A DNA stretch of 64,000 nt from contig NZ_SRYM01000012.1 in the NCBI RefSeq assembly GCF_004793765.1, forward strand, positions 1-64,000, written 5' to 3'. The notes beneath the pieces are model-generated. The model did not search any database and was not told the origin of the DNA. It saw nothing but the letters and a program-made list of their open reading frames with translations. Shown here in pieces: positions 49,196 through 57,430 of the stretch. Within the stretch, counting starts at the first letter, position 1. Each line of letters opens with the position of its first letter. A program made the position numbers and the translations under genes. Source of the stretch: Parabacteroides distasonis. Lineage in GTDB: Bacteria > Bacteroidota > Bacteroidia > Bacteroidales > Tannerellaceae.

Positions 49196-51112
49196 GTGGA
49201 CGTCTACCATAAGATATTAGAGAAGTATTGGGGATACCCTGCTTTTCGCCCCTTACAGGAGGATATTATTCATTCCGTCTGTGCCGGAAAAGATACGCTC
49301 GGGCTGATGCCTACGGGTGGTGGTAAATCCATAACCTTCCAGGTGCCGGCCTTGGCTATGGAGGGGATTTGTATTGTTGTCACTCCCTTGATTGCCTTGA
49401 TGAAAGACCAAGTGGAGAACTTACGCCGGGTCGGTATTAAGGCTACAGCCGTTTATTCGGGCATGAGCCGGCAAGAGATTATCACGCAACTGGAGAATTG
49501 CATCTTCGGGGGGTATAAGTTCTTATATGTCTCCCCGGAGCGGCTTAGTACGGATATTTTCCGGATCAAGATGGGGTCCATGCAGGTTTGTCTGCTAGTG
49601 ATCGACGAGAGTCACTGTATCTCGCAATGGGGATACGATTTCCGTCCTTCTTACCTCAATATCGCTGAGATCCGGGACTTATTGCCGGATGTCCCTGTAT
49701 TGGCCTTAACCGCCACGGCTACCCCGGAAGTGGTAAATGACATACAAGAGCGCCTGCGGTTCAAGGAGAAGAACGTATTCCAAAAGAGCTTCGCTCGCAA
49801 GAATCTGGCTTATATTGTCCGAAAGACGGAAGATAAGTTAAATACACTCGTTTATATATTAGGAAAAGTTCCGGGTACGGCCATCGTATATGTCCGCAAC
49901 CGGAAACGCACCAAAGAGATCGCCGTCATGCTACAACAGGCGGGTATCTCCGCTGATTTCTTCCATGCCGGGTTAAACCGTGACGAGAAAGAGTTACGTC
50001 AGGCCCGCTGGAAAAACAACGAGTGCCGGGTAATCGTATCGACCAACGCTTTTGGTATGGGCATCGATAAGCCGGACGTGCGATTGGTCGTGCATATGGA
50101 TATGCCGGGATCGTTGGAAGAATATTATCAAGAGGCCGGACGCGGGGGGCGTGATGAGAAAAAAGCGTTCGCCGTGGCTCTTTGTTCCTCCACGGATAGT
50201 GCCAAGCTAAAGAAACGGCTGGCGGATGAGTTCCCGGACAAGGAGTTTATCTACCGGGTCTACGAGGCATTGGGTAATTATTACCAGATTGCCGTGGGGT
50301 ACGGGCTAGATACGGTACACGATTTCTCGTTAACGGATTTCTGTTCCGCTTATAAGTTCTCTTTATTGCAAGCGCATCATGCCTTGAAGATCCTTGGGCT
50401 ATCTGGTTATATCGAGTATACGGAGGAGATGGACAGCGCCTCCCGTCTGATGTTCACGGCTACCCGTGACGAGCTTTACAGGTACTTAAATGAGAACAAG
50501 CGTACGGATGAGGTGATCCAGACGATCTTGCGCTCTTACACCGGGCTGTTCGCAGATTATGTTTATATCGATGAGAGCGTAATCGCTACCCGTGCGAGAG
50601 TGACGCCTCACGAGGTGTATGAGATTTTGGTAGGTTTATCCAGATACCGGATCGTAAACTACATCCCGCATAAGAAAACGCCGTTGATTATCTATACCCA
50701 GACCCGGGAGGAACAGCGGTACCTATCCATACCCCGCTCGGCGTATGAGGAACGCAAGGTACGCTTCGGAAAACGGATCAAGAAGGTGCTGGAATATATT
50801 AACGAGGAACGGGTATGCCGTAGCCGCATGCTCCTATCCTATTTCGGCGAGGAAGATTCCGCCCCTTGTGGCTGTTGCGACGTATGCCTATCGAAGCATG
50901 AATCACAACTTATGAATTGGGAATTCAACGCTATCCGGGAAAGTCTCGTAAAGGTATTGGCCGGGGAATCCCCTATCCCCGTGAAAGAACTTATTGAGAA
51001 ATTACCTTTCCCTCAAGAGAAAAGCCTCACGGCCATCCGCTTTCTGGCGGATCAAGATCTCCGATTCACATTAAGCGACGGCTATCTATCGCACGAGGAT
51101 TCAGCAAAATAG
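49196..51112 (+). CDS. recQ: ATP-dependent DNA helicase RecQ
   Basis: A 638-residue superfamily 2 helicase. Walker A is MPTGGGKSITFQ, DEAH-type box IDESHCISQWG, ATGMGIDKPDVRLVV-type motif, QEAGRGGRD. The zinc-binding segment near the end is CRSRMLLSYFG and PCGCCDVC. The HRDC domain is absent; a winged helix follows the zinc site. Starts at GTG 49196, only 9 nt after recJ, preceded by a good ribosome binding site (49184-49190), so coupling with recJ is expected. Confidence 0.95.
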   Translation: MDVYHKILEKYWGYPAFRPLQEDIIHSVCAGKDTLGLMPTGGGKSITFQVPALAMEGICIVVTPLIALMKDQVENLRRVGIKATAVYSGMSRQEIITQLENCIFGGYKFLYVSPERLSTDIFRIKMGSMQVCLLVIDESHCISQWGYDFRPSYLNIAEIRDLLPDVPVLALTATATPEVVNDIQERLRFKEKNVFQKSFARKNLAYIVRKTEDKLNTLVYILGKVPGTAIVYVRNRKRTKEIAVMLQQAGISADFFHAGLNRDEKELRQARWKNNECRVIVSTNAFGMGIDKPDVRLVVHMDMPGSLEEYYQEAGRGGRDEKKAFAVALCSSTDSAKLKKRLADEFPDKEFIYRVYEALGNYYQIAVGYGLDTVHDFSLTDFCSAYKFSLLQAHHALKILGLSGYIEYTEEMDSASRLMFTATRDELYRYLNENKRTDEVIQTILRSYTGLFADYVYIDESVIATRARVTPHEVYEILVGLSRYRIVNYIPHKKTPLIIYTQTREEQRYLSIPRSAYEERKVRFGKRIKKVLEYINEERVCRSRMLLSYFGEEDSAPCGCCDVCLSKHESQLMNWEFNAIRESLVKVLAGESPIPVKELIEKLPFPQEKSLTAIRFLADQDLRFTLSDGYLSHEDSAK

Positions 51113-51114
51113 CA

Positions 51115-51218
51115 CGATGCCCATCGTAAGCTCCTTAGAATGCCCATCGTAAGCTCCTTAGAATGCCCATTGTTAGCTTGCTAGAATGCCCATCATAAGG
51201 AGCTTACAATGGGCATTC
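51115..51218. repeat. 23-nt repeat cluster with inverted copy (after recQ)
   Basis: Three contiguous 23-nt units lie at 51115-51137, 51138-51160 and 51161-51183, with consensus GAATGCCCAT-CGTAAG-CTCCTTA. A partial unit GAATGCCCATCA (51184-51195) is followed by the inverted unit at 51196-51218, an exact reverse complement of the consensus except one base. It starts 3 nt after the recQ stop. The last inverted unit would pair with an earlier unit, making a stable stem in RNA. No mobile-element gene accompanies it. Confidence 0.85.
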
Positions 51219-51232
51219 TAATAAACCAAGTA

Positions 51233-52144
51233 TCACCGCTTATAATTACTCCGATTAGATACTTGTTTTTCCGTCGGGAAATCAGCGGGAACCTTTTGGG
51301 TTACCTTGCCGGTAGCGGCCCATTCCGCACCTCTTAACAAGGTGATCTGGAAGCCGGCGCATTGCATAGCCGGGCAATTCTCTACCGTTTCCCCCGCATG
51401 CCCTAACATCGTATGGAATATACGGGCATTCCCATAATCAACCGTAAAGATCAACGGCTCTTCACGGCCGGAGCCTCCGGTCTCCTTGTCCGAATAAGCC
51501 GTATACAAGCAATCTTTTATATTTCCCGGGCCACGCATACGATCATATAACTCATCCTGCGCATGTTTCCATTTATTCGGCAGCCCCTTCATGATCGGAT
51601 GCTCATGGTTCCGGGCATTCAGCACATACTCATGTTGCTTGCCATGAGAGCCACCCACGCCCGCCGAACTATCCTTTACCAACTTTCTATCGCTCCAATA
51701 TACATAGGGGCCCGCTTTCTCATCCCGGTTCTCCCAACCGCCCAAGGCACAAATCATATTGTATTCCGGCCAGTTCACGAAGGCGTTATCAGCGGCATGA
51801 TAGACCACGACACCACCTCCTCCTCGCACATACTCCAAGAAACGACGGTTGGTTTCCTCCGGCCAAGCATCCCCATTATAATCCAGCACCACCAACTCGT
51901 AAGGACTGAAATCCAAGACAAAGCCGGACATATCCTTCCCTGCCTCCGGAGAAATAGCGAAATCCACGGAGAAACGTCCCGAGTTCTCCAATATCTGTTT
52001 AAGTACCACATGGCTCACCTGCCAATTATGGTTATTCTGTCCCGTTATTAATAACGTCTTGATCGGCTTACGGGCCGACATGCCACATACAACCAGTAAA
52101 GCGGCAAAAAGGAAAACTATCTTCCTACAACATACATGTCTCAT
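51233..52144 (-). CDS. ThuA-domain protein, secreted
   Basis: A 303-residue protein with a signal peptide (hydrophobic IVFLFAALLVVCG, cleavage near MSARKP). The remainder is a ThuA/class I glutamine-amidotransferase-like fold (LLITGQNNHNW, VLDYNGDAWPEETNRR, GGGVVVYHAADN). Proteins of this kind are linked with sugar or glycoside metabolism; the catalytic Cys of amidotransferases is not evident. It is followed, on the same strand, by the ROK kinase. Confidence 0.9.
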   Translation of the reverse strand: MRHVCCRKIVFLFAALLVVCGMSARKPIKTLLITGQNNHNWQVSHVVLKQILENSGRFSVDFAISPEAGKDMSGFVLDFSPYELVVLDYNGDAWPEETNRRFLEYVRGGGGVVVYHAADNAFVNWPEYNMICALGGWENRDEKAGPYVYWSDRKLVKDSSAGVGGSHGKQHEYVLNARNHEHPIMKGLPNKWKHAQDELYDRMRGPGNIKDCLYTAYSDKETGGSGREEPLIFTVDYGNARIFHTMLGHAGETVENCPAMQCAGFQITLLRGAEWAATGKVTQKVPADFPTEKQVSNRSNYKR

Positions 52145-52184
52145 GGTATAAATCAGATTTAAGTAAACGATAAATTATCCGTCT

Positions 52185-53042
52185 TTATTTATCATAACAA
52201 AGAGAAGCCGCACCGAATAGCCCCGGATTCTCTAACTTAGAGAAACGTATCTTCAGGTTCTTAATAGAGTTCGGATAAGCGAAATCTTTCAAGTCCTCAT
52301 ACATGCTCTCTTCAAACAACTCATGGGCGGCGGTCACCGAGCCTCCAAAGACGATCATCTCCGGATCCACCGTCAATACAACGATCTTAATAGCGGCGGC
52401 CACATGTACACCCAACCTCCGGTAAGCCTCCAGCGCCTGCTCGTCCTTCCGCATTGCACGGGTGTACATCTCCTTCCCATCCACGCCCCATACGTTCATG
52501 AAATAGGAACCGCTACAGAAATATTCCAAGATCTGTCCTTGGTAGGGAATCATGCCAAACTCTCCCGAGCCACAATTAGCGTCGGTCAGCAGCTTGCCTT
52601 TCTGGATAATTCCACCCCCCAAACCCGTACCCAAGGTGAGGCCCACGAAGTTATCAACCGTCTTTCCTTCGCCAAAGATACGCTCACCCAAAGCGAAGCA
52701 ATTCGCATCGTTATCCACATAAACCGGCACGGAGAAGCGAGCCTCCAAGATCTCCTTCAAATGTACCTCCTCCCAATGCGGGATATTCACCACGTTATAT
52801 ACGATCCCCTTCTCACGATCCACCACGCTCGGCACACCGATACCGATAGCTACCACAGTCTCGTCCCACACGGAACGGATCACCTCTATCAAAGCTTCCA
52901 ATGTCTCCCCGTAATCCGCAGCGTCCTTGGGAGTCGGGGCACTCCCCTGAGCCACTAATCGATCCCCTACGATACGGCCGGCACGCATATTCGTCCCCCC
53001 TAAATCCACTCCGATATAAGCGTTTTTCTTCTCTACACTCAT
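52185..53042 (-). CDS. ROK-family sugar kinase
   Basis: A ~285-residue ROK kinase, phosphorylating a hexose such as glucose, mannose or N-acetyl-sugar. Motifs: IGVDLGGTNMRAG, DNDANCFALGE, LGTGLGGGII, GSGEFGMIPY. The usual zinc motif CxCGxxGCxE is missing; the region reads ILEYFCSGS. ATG at 53042 is used; the frame also opens with GTG at 53051. Ahead of ThuA on the same strand. Confidence 0.88.
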   Translation of the reverse strand: MSVEKKNAYIGVDLGGTNMRAGRIVGDRLVAQGSAPTPKDAADYGETLEALIEVIRSVWDETVVAIGIGVPSVVDREKGIVYNVVNIPHWEEVHLKEILEARFSVPVYVDNDANCFALGERIFGEGKTVDNFVGLTLGTGLGGGIIQKGKLLTDANCGSGEFGMIPYQGQILEYFCSGSYFMNVWGVDGKEMYTRAMRKDEQALEAYRRLGVHVAAAIKIVVLTVDPEMIVFGGSVTAAHELFEESMYEDLKDFAYPNSIKNLKIRFSKLENPGLFGAASLCYDK

Positions 53043-53076
53043 TCTTTCCACGATATTAAATTAGATTATACTCCCA

Positions 53077-53084
53077 CAAAGCTA
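53077..53084 (-). promoter_or_regulatory. Promoter (-7 box) for ROK kinase gene
   Basis: CAAAGCTA is minus-strand TAGCTTTG, a perfect TAnnTTTG match 34 nt before the ATG. Confidence 0.55.
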
Positions 53085-53088
53085 ACAA

Positions 53089-53120
53089 AAAAGGCAATGC
53101 TACGAATAACATTGCCTTTT
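53089..53120. terminator. Terminator between ROK gene and transporter
   Basis: AAAAGGCAATG (53089-53099) and CATTGCCTTTT (53110-53120) form an 11-bp stem with a 10-nt loop and A/T tails. It ends transcription of the minus-strand transporter. Confidence 0.75.
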
Positions 53121-53160
53121 AAACTGAATAAATTTAATACATCTATGCTTTTTATTTTCG

Positions 53161-53263
53161 CCAGCGTCAACTCCATCCAGCACGTATACCAACATCGACT
53201 CATGCCTATGTTCGCATAGGCCAACGTCGATATACGTATAAGGCAGTGTCGGTATACGTGTAA
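53161..53263. repeat. Degenerate ~23-nt repeat cluster (transporter 3' side)
   Basis: Units begin with CCAGCGTC, CCAACATCGA, CCAACGTCGA and CAGTGTCGG at 53161, 53189, 53221 and 53244. Two of them (53219-53241 and 53242-53263) are 23 and 22 nt and align well. Inverted copies CACGTATACC (53181-53190) and GGTATACGTG (53251-53260) are perfect. CCTATG-TTCG-CATAGG at 53205-53220 forms a hairpin. More diverged than the other clusters. Confidence 0.6.
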
Positions 53264-53287
53264 AACGGCACCATTATAACTACCGCA

Positions 53288-54964
53288 TCAAGCGAAGAAC
53301 AAGATCAATAATTGTGCCGTAAGCACCCGCAAGAACATGGTTAACGGATATACCGTGGCGTAACCTACGGAAGGAGCGTCGTTTCCAGCCGTAGCGTTCG
53401 AGTAAGCCAAAGCGGGTGGATCCGTCGTACTACCAGCGATCAAGCCCATTAAGGTGAAATAATTGATCTTATAGAAATAGCGGCCTACACAACCTATGAT
53501 CAGCAAAGGAATCGTCGTGATAATGAAACCGTAACCGATCCAAGCGAATCCACCATTGTTCACGATCGTATCCACAAAACCATCGCCGGCACTGATACCC
53601 ACACAAGCGAGGAAGAGAGTGATACCGATCTCACGCAACATCAAGTTTGCGCTCTGGGTCGTATAGGTAACCAACTTATAGTGGTAACCAAAACGGCTAA
53701 TCAAGATCGCTACGATCAACGGACCTCCCGCCAAACCTAATTTAACTGGTTGCGGAATACCCGGGAACGTGATCGGAATACTACCCAAGACAATACCGAG
53801 AGCAATGCCAATAAAGATCGTGATCAAGTTCGGCTCGTTCAAACGTTTCATGGAGTTACCCAATACCTTCTCTACGTTAGACACGGCCGTCTCGGTACCT
53901 ACCACATTCACACGGTCGCCCACCTGTAACGTCAAACCTGGCGTAGCTACCAAGTCCACGCCCGCACGGTTGATACGGGTGATATTGATACCGTATAACT
54001 TGCGTAATTTCAATTGTCCCAGCTTCTTGCCATTCAAATCCGGTTTTGTAATCAAGATACGTCGGTTGATAAACTGGCTTTCCATACGAATCCATTGCTT
54101 ACGCTCCATGTCAATCTCCTCGCCGATGAATGTCTTTACGGAATCGGCATCTTGATCGGTCGTAATCACGAAAATCTTATCATCCTCATGCAAGATCGTA
54201 CTGGCAGAAGCGATCTCGATCTGCTTGTTATCATTACGCCATACACGGGAGATCACGAAATCCAGATGATCCATCAAACCGGATAACTCCCCTACCGTCT
54301 TACCGAAAACCGCTGGGTTCTTTACGACCAGCGAGATCGGTTTCGCCTCATTCGTATGCGAGGCATCCTCCTTATTCAAATCGTCATTCTCCTTATCGAA
54401 ATTCACACGGAATACGTAACGTACGAAAATGATCGAAAGAATAATACCGATCACGCCCAGCGGATAAGCCACGGCGTAACCCAAGGCGATCGTATTATCA
54501 GAAACCCCGTACATATCGGAATAAGCCTGCTGAGCCGCACCCAATCCCGGAGTATTCGTCACCGCACCCGATAAAATACCCACCATCGTAGGCATCGGAA
54601 TACCTGTCACGAAATGCAATACTAAAGCCGTAGCCACGCCAAGGAAGACAATTCCACAGGCAAGCATATTCAACGTGATCCCCCCCTGCTTAAACGACGA
54701 GAAGAACCCCGGCCCTACTTGCATACCTACCGAATAAACAAATAAGATCAATCCAAATTCCTTAAAGAAATGAATCACATTGTGGTTAACCGTAAACCCG
54801 AAATGCCCTAAAATAATACCAACAAACAACACCAAGGTAATCCCAAGCGAAATCCCAAATACCTTTATCTTTCCTAACTGGATGCCGGCGGCAATCACGA
54901 AAGATAGTAAAAGAATGGAGTGCCCGATACCTTCTCCCCATAATAAATCGTTTATCCAATCCAT
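53288..54964 (-). CDS. AspT/YidE-type transporter with TrkA-C domains
   Basis: About 558 residues: two blocks of 5-6 membrane segments around a central cytoplasmic region with two TrkA-C (RCK-like) domains, the layout of the putative AspT/YidE duplication family. [15 protein letters not shown] and [11 protein letters not shown] are the matching GxVTNTPG-type repeat motifs in each half. Substrate unknown; relatives exchange aspartate and alanine. The frame opens at 55018, but ATG 54964 ([12 protein letters not shown]) fits the family and the nearby -7 box at 55006-55013. Confidence 0.88.
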   Translation of the reverse strand: MDWINDLLWGEGIGHSILLLSFVIAAGIQLGKIKVFGISLGITLVLFVGIILGHFGFTVNHNVIHFFKEFGLILFVYSVGMQVGPGFFSSFKQGGITLNMLACGIVFLGVATALVLHFVTGIPMPTMVGILSGAVTNTPGLGAAQQAYSDMYGVSDNTIALGYAVAYPLGVIGIILSIIFVRYVFRVNFDKENDDLNKEDASHTNEAKPISLVVKNPAVFGKTVGELSGLMDHLDFVISRVWRNDNKQIEIASASTILHEDDKIFVITTDQDADSVKTFIGEEIDMERKQWIRMESQFINRRILITKPDLNGKKLGQLKLRKLYGINITRINRAGVDLVATPGLTLQVGDRVNVVGTETAVSNVEKVLGNSMKRLNEPNLITIFIGIALGIVLGSIPITFPGIPQPVKLGLAGGPLIVAILISRFGYHYKLVTYTTQSANLMLREIGITLFLACVGISAGDGFVDTIVNNGGFAWIGYGFIITTIPLLIIGCVGRYFYKINYFTLMGLIAGSTTDPPALAYSNATAGNDAPSVGYATVYPLTMFLRVLTAQLLILFFA

Positions 54965-55072
54965 GCCAAAATCTTTAAAAATCTTATTACCTATTAATAA
55001 AGACGCGAAGTTAGGCATTTACTTTGTGTTTTACAACATAACGCCTATATTTACCTTTCAAATTAAAATTTC

Positions 55073-55882
55073 ATGAAAAAGATCTATTATATTTTATCAG
55101 CACTATTCCTATGCTTGACAGCCACCTCTGCGCAAGAAGCGGGAAAGACAATCGTGATTAAAACCAACGTAGGTACGATGAAAGCCATCCTGTACAATGA
55201 TGTGCCTAATCACACCCGTACTTTCATCGAACGGGCGAAACGGGGGGATTTCAACGGGACCTTATTCACCCGTGTCCTGCCGGAGTTTATGATCCAAGGA
55301 GGAGCCCCGGATTCCAAGAACGCTCCCGCCGGTGCCAAATGCGGCTTTGGCGATCCTTCCGCCGAGATCCCGCCCGAAATCAACAAGAAATATTTTCATA
55401 AAAAAGGAGCCTTGGCCGCTCCCCGTCAACCAGACGATATCAACCCGCAAAAGAAATCGGATATATCGCAATTCTTTATCGTGCAGGGGAAGGTCTACCG
55501 GGAAACCGAACTGGATACATTAGAGCGTACCGCCAACTACCCGACCCGGCAAAAGGCCCTGAAGGAGTTTTACACACCGGTCCGTGCGGAGCTGAATATG
55601 ATAAAGATGAGTAATAAACGGGAATACCAGAAGCGATTGAGAGTAATTAACGCACAGATAGATTCCGTTATTCAAGCGACTCCCGGACATTTGCTATTTA
55701 CGGATGAGCAACGGAAGGCTTATACCACCGTAGGCGGTTGCCATCATTTGGATGGCACCTATACGATCTTCGGAGAGCTGACAGAGGGTTTCGACATTTT
55801 GGATCAGATCGCCACCCAGCCGAAAGACCAGAATGACCGTCCGAAGAAAGACATCCGCATCCAAAGTATAACGATCGAATAA
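55073..55882 (+). CDS. Cyclophilin-type peptidyl-prolyl isomerase, secreted
   Basis: A 269-residue protein with a signal peptide (YYILSALFLCLTATSAQE). The cyclophilin domain is visible as IVIKTNVGTMKAIL, FTRVLPEFMIQGGAP, SQFFIVQG and the C-terminal FGELTEGFDILDQIA. An ~80-residue charged insertion after FFIVQG (YPTRQKALKEFY, NKREYQKRL) sits between conserved parts and is probably a helical arm. Periplasmic folding role expected. Confidence 0.92.
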   Translation: MKKIYYILSALFLCLTATSAQEAGKTIVIKTNVGTMKAILYNDVPNHTRTFIERAKRGDFNGTLFTRVLPEFMIQGGAPDSKNAPAGAKCGFGDPSAEIPPEINKKYFHKKGALAAPRQPDDINPQKKSDISQFFIVQGKVYRETELDTLERTANYPTRQKALKEFYTPVRAELNMIKMSNKREYQKRLRVINAQIDSVIQATPGHLLFTDEQRKAYTTVGGCHHLDGTYTIFGELTEGFDILDQIATQPKDQNDRPKKDIRIQSITIE

Positions 55883-55905
55883 TTCACCCTATAAACCCAT
55901 ACATT

Positions 55906-56295
55906 ATGTTAAAAAGAGACTTGATAATGGTACAGATTGAGGAACTAGGCAAGATGATCACCCAGATAGCCCTCAATCGTAACTCGAATGACGGGGCACA
56001 CAAAAATCTGGAGTTGATCCAAGCCGCTTATACGGCCTTGCGATTGAATAGAGACTTCTTGCTCACTACCTCGCTGGATGATATCCGCAGGTTTCTGGAC
56101 TGTGAGGATTCGTGTGGCTTGTATCGCATGGATATAGCGGCAAAGACCCTCATCGAGGAAAGCTATCAGCTACCAGATCCCGACAAGAAACGGGTTTTAC
56201 ATCGGGCGAAAGAACTGCTGGAATATATCCAACGCAACGACACTACGTTCTCGTTGGAACGAGTGGCGTTGCTGGAAGAGATCAATAACTATTGA
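55906..56295 (+). CDS. Hypothetical helical protein
   Basis: 129 residues, no signal peptide or membrane segment, rich in Leu, Arg, Glu and Asp, mostly alpha-helical (LGKMITQIALNRNSNDG, EELLEYIQRND). It contains DCEDSCGLYRMD with two Cys. It follows the cyclophilin by 23 nt and overlaps the end of the convergent GH43 gene by 7 nt. I do not recognise the family; conservation in related genomes cannot be judged here. Confidence 0.6.
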   Translation: MLKRDLIMVQIEELGKMITQIALNRNSNDGAHKNLELIQAAYTALRLNRDFLLTTSLDDIRRFLDCEDSCGLYRMDIAAKTLIEESYQLPDPDKKRVLHRAKELLEYIQRNDTTFSLERVALLEEINNY

Positions 56296-57425
56296 ATAGA
56301 TTGCTGCGGATCGGTGGTAGGGCCTTCCACGACTAGAAGGCCATTCTCATCAATTCGCATTTTATCGATAAATACGACCCGCTCATCCCCGGTCTTCTGA
56401 GTACGCCCGTGGTAAACGCAATACATTTGTTTTCCGTCCTTCGACCAAGTAACGCTATTATGTCCGGTACCCGTCACGATACCACCTTTTTCCACATTCT
56501 TCTCCAATACCGGATTATTAGATGCTTTCTCAAACGGTCCTAACGGATGTTCGGACACGGCATATCCCACCGCATAATTCGCCCCGCCGAAATAATTAGC
56601 GGAATACATCATATAATACAACCCGTTGTGACGTAGCATGAAAGAACCTTCCGTCCAACGACGTCCGACCTCCCCTTGGGTAACCGAGCGACTTTCCCAC
56701 TCACTTTGCGCATCATCCAATTTTACGGGTGGACGCAGCAGAAGTACGGGTTCCCCAATCACGTGCGTAAGATCCGGAGCGACTTCCACCCCGTAAATCC
56801 AACTTTCCTCAACGGAGTCGAACATGCCTTTCTTCTTTGCCTCATCGGCGATCTCGCTTTCTACCGGATGCTTATAGCAACAACGGGAATAATAGAGATA
56901 GGTACGGCCATCCTCATCCTCGATCAAGTTTCCGTCGATAACAGGATATCCCGGATCGAATAAAGGCCCATCGGCCAATTCCTTAAATGGTCCGGTCGGC
57001 TTATCCGACACAGCTACGCCGATACGGAAATTTTCCTCCTCGTGAGTCGGATTATTCCGCCAATCCGCACTGAAGAACATATAGAACTTCCCGTCACGTT
57101 CGTACACTTCCGGTGCCCAGAAATTAGCGATCGCCCAAGAATCGGGCGTATTGCCCCGATAAACTTGCCCTTCCGCTTTCCAATGGATTAAATCATCGGA
57201 AGAATAGGCGCAAAAACCGTCTATAGCACCGGCCCCCGTACCATACATATAATAACGTCCGTCCGAGGCCAACAATACGTATGGATCACCAAACTGGACT
57301 GACAAAGGGTTACTGTACGTTAATTCCAGTGCTTCCGCAGTAGACTTTTTTCCCGTACACCCCACATTCAAATACATAAGAACTCCCAGACAAAGGGATA
57401 TTCCTATTTTCATACTACTTTTCAT
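56289..57425 (-). CDS. Glycoside hydrolase family 43, lipoprotein
   Basis: A 378-residue lipoprotein with signal sequence and lipobox LNVGC (Cys23). It is a five-bladed beta-propeller GH43: base Asp in FGDPYVLL, pKa-modulating Asp in PVIDGNLIED, acid Glu in RRWTEGSFMLR. Members release arabinose or xylose from side chains of arabinans or xylans. Only 5 nt separates it from the next gene upstream (57431). Confidence 0.92.
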   Translation of the reverse strand: MKSSMKIGISLCLGVLMYLNVGCTGKKSTAEALELTYSNPLSVQFGDPYVLLASDGRYYMYGTGAGAIDGFCAYSSDDLIHWKAEGQVYRGNTPDSWAIANFWAPEVYERDGKFYMFFSADWRNNPTHEEENFRIGVAVSDKPTGPFKELADGPLFDPGYPVIDGNLIEDEDGRTYLYYSRCCYKHPVESEIADEAKKKGMFDSVEESWIYGVEVAPDLTHVIGEPVLLLRPPVKLDDAQSEWESRSVTQGEVGRRWTEGSFMLRHNGLYYMMYSANYFGGANYAVGYAVSEHPLGPFEKASNNPVLEKNVEKGGIVTGTGHNSVTWSKDGKQMYCVYHGRTQKTGDERVVFIDKMRIDENGLLVVEGPTTDPQQSIQ

Positions 57426-57430
57426 TTTTC

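Noticed and set aside
51115-51218. CRISPR array
   Set aside because: Units are contiguous without spacers, drift between copies and include an inverted copy; no cas genes are present.
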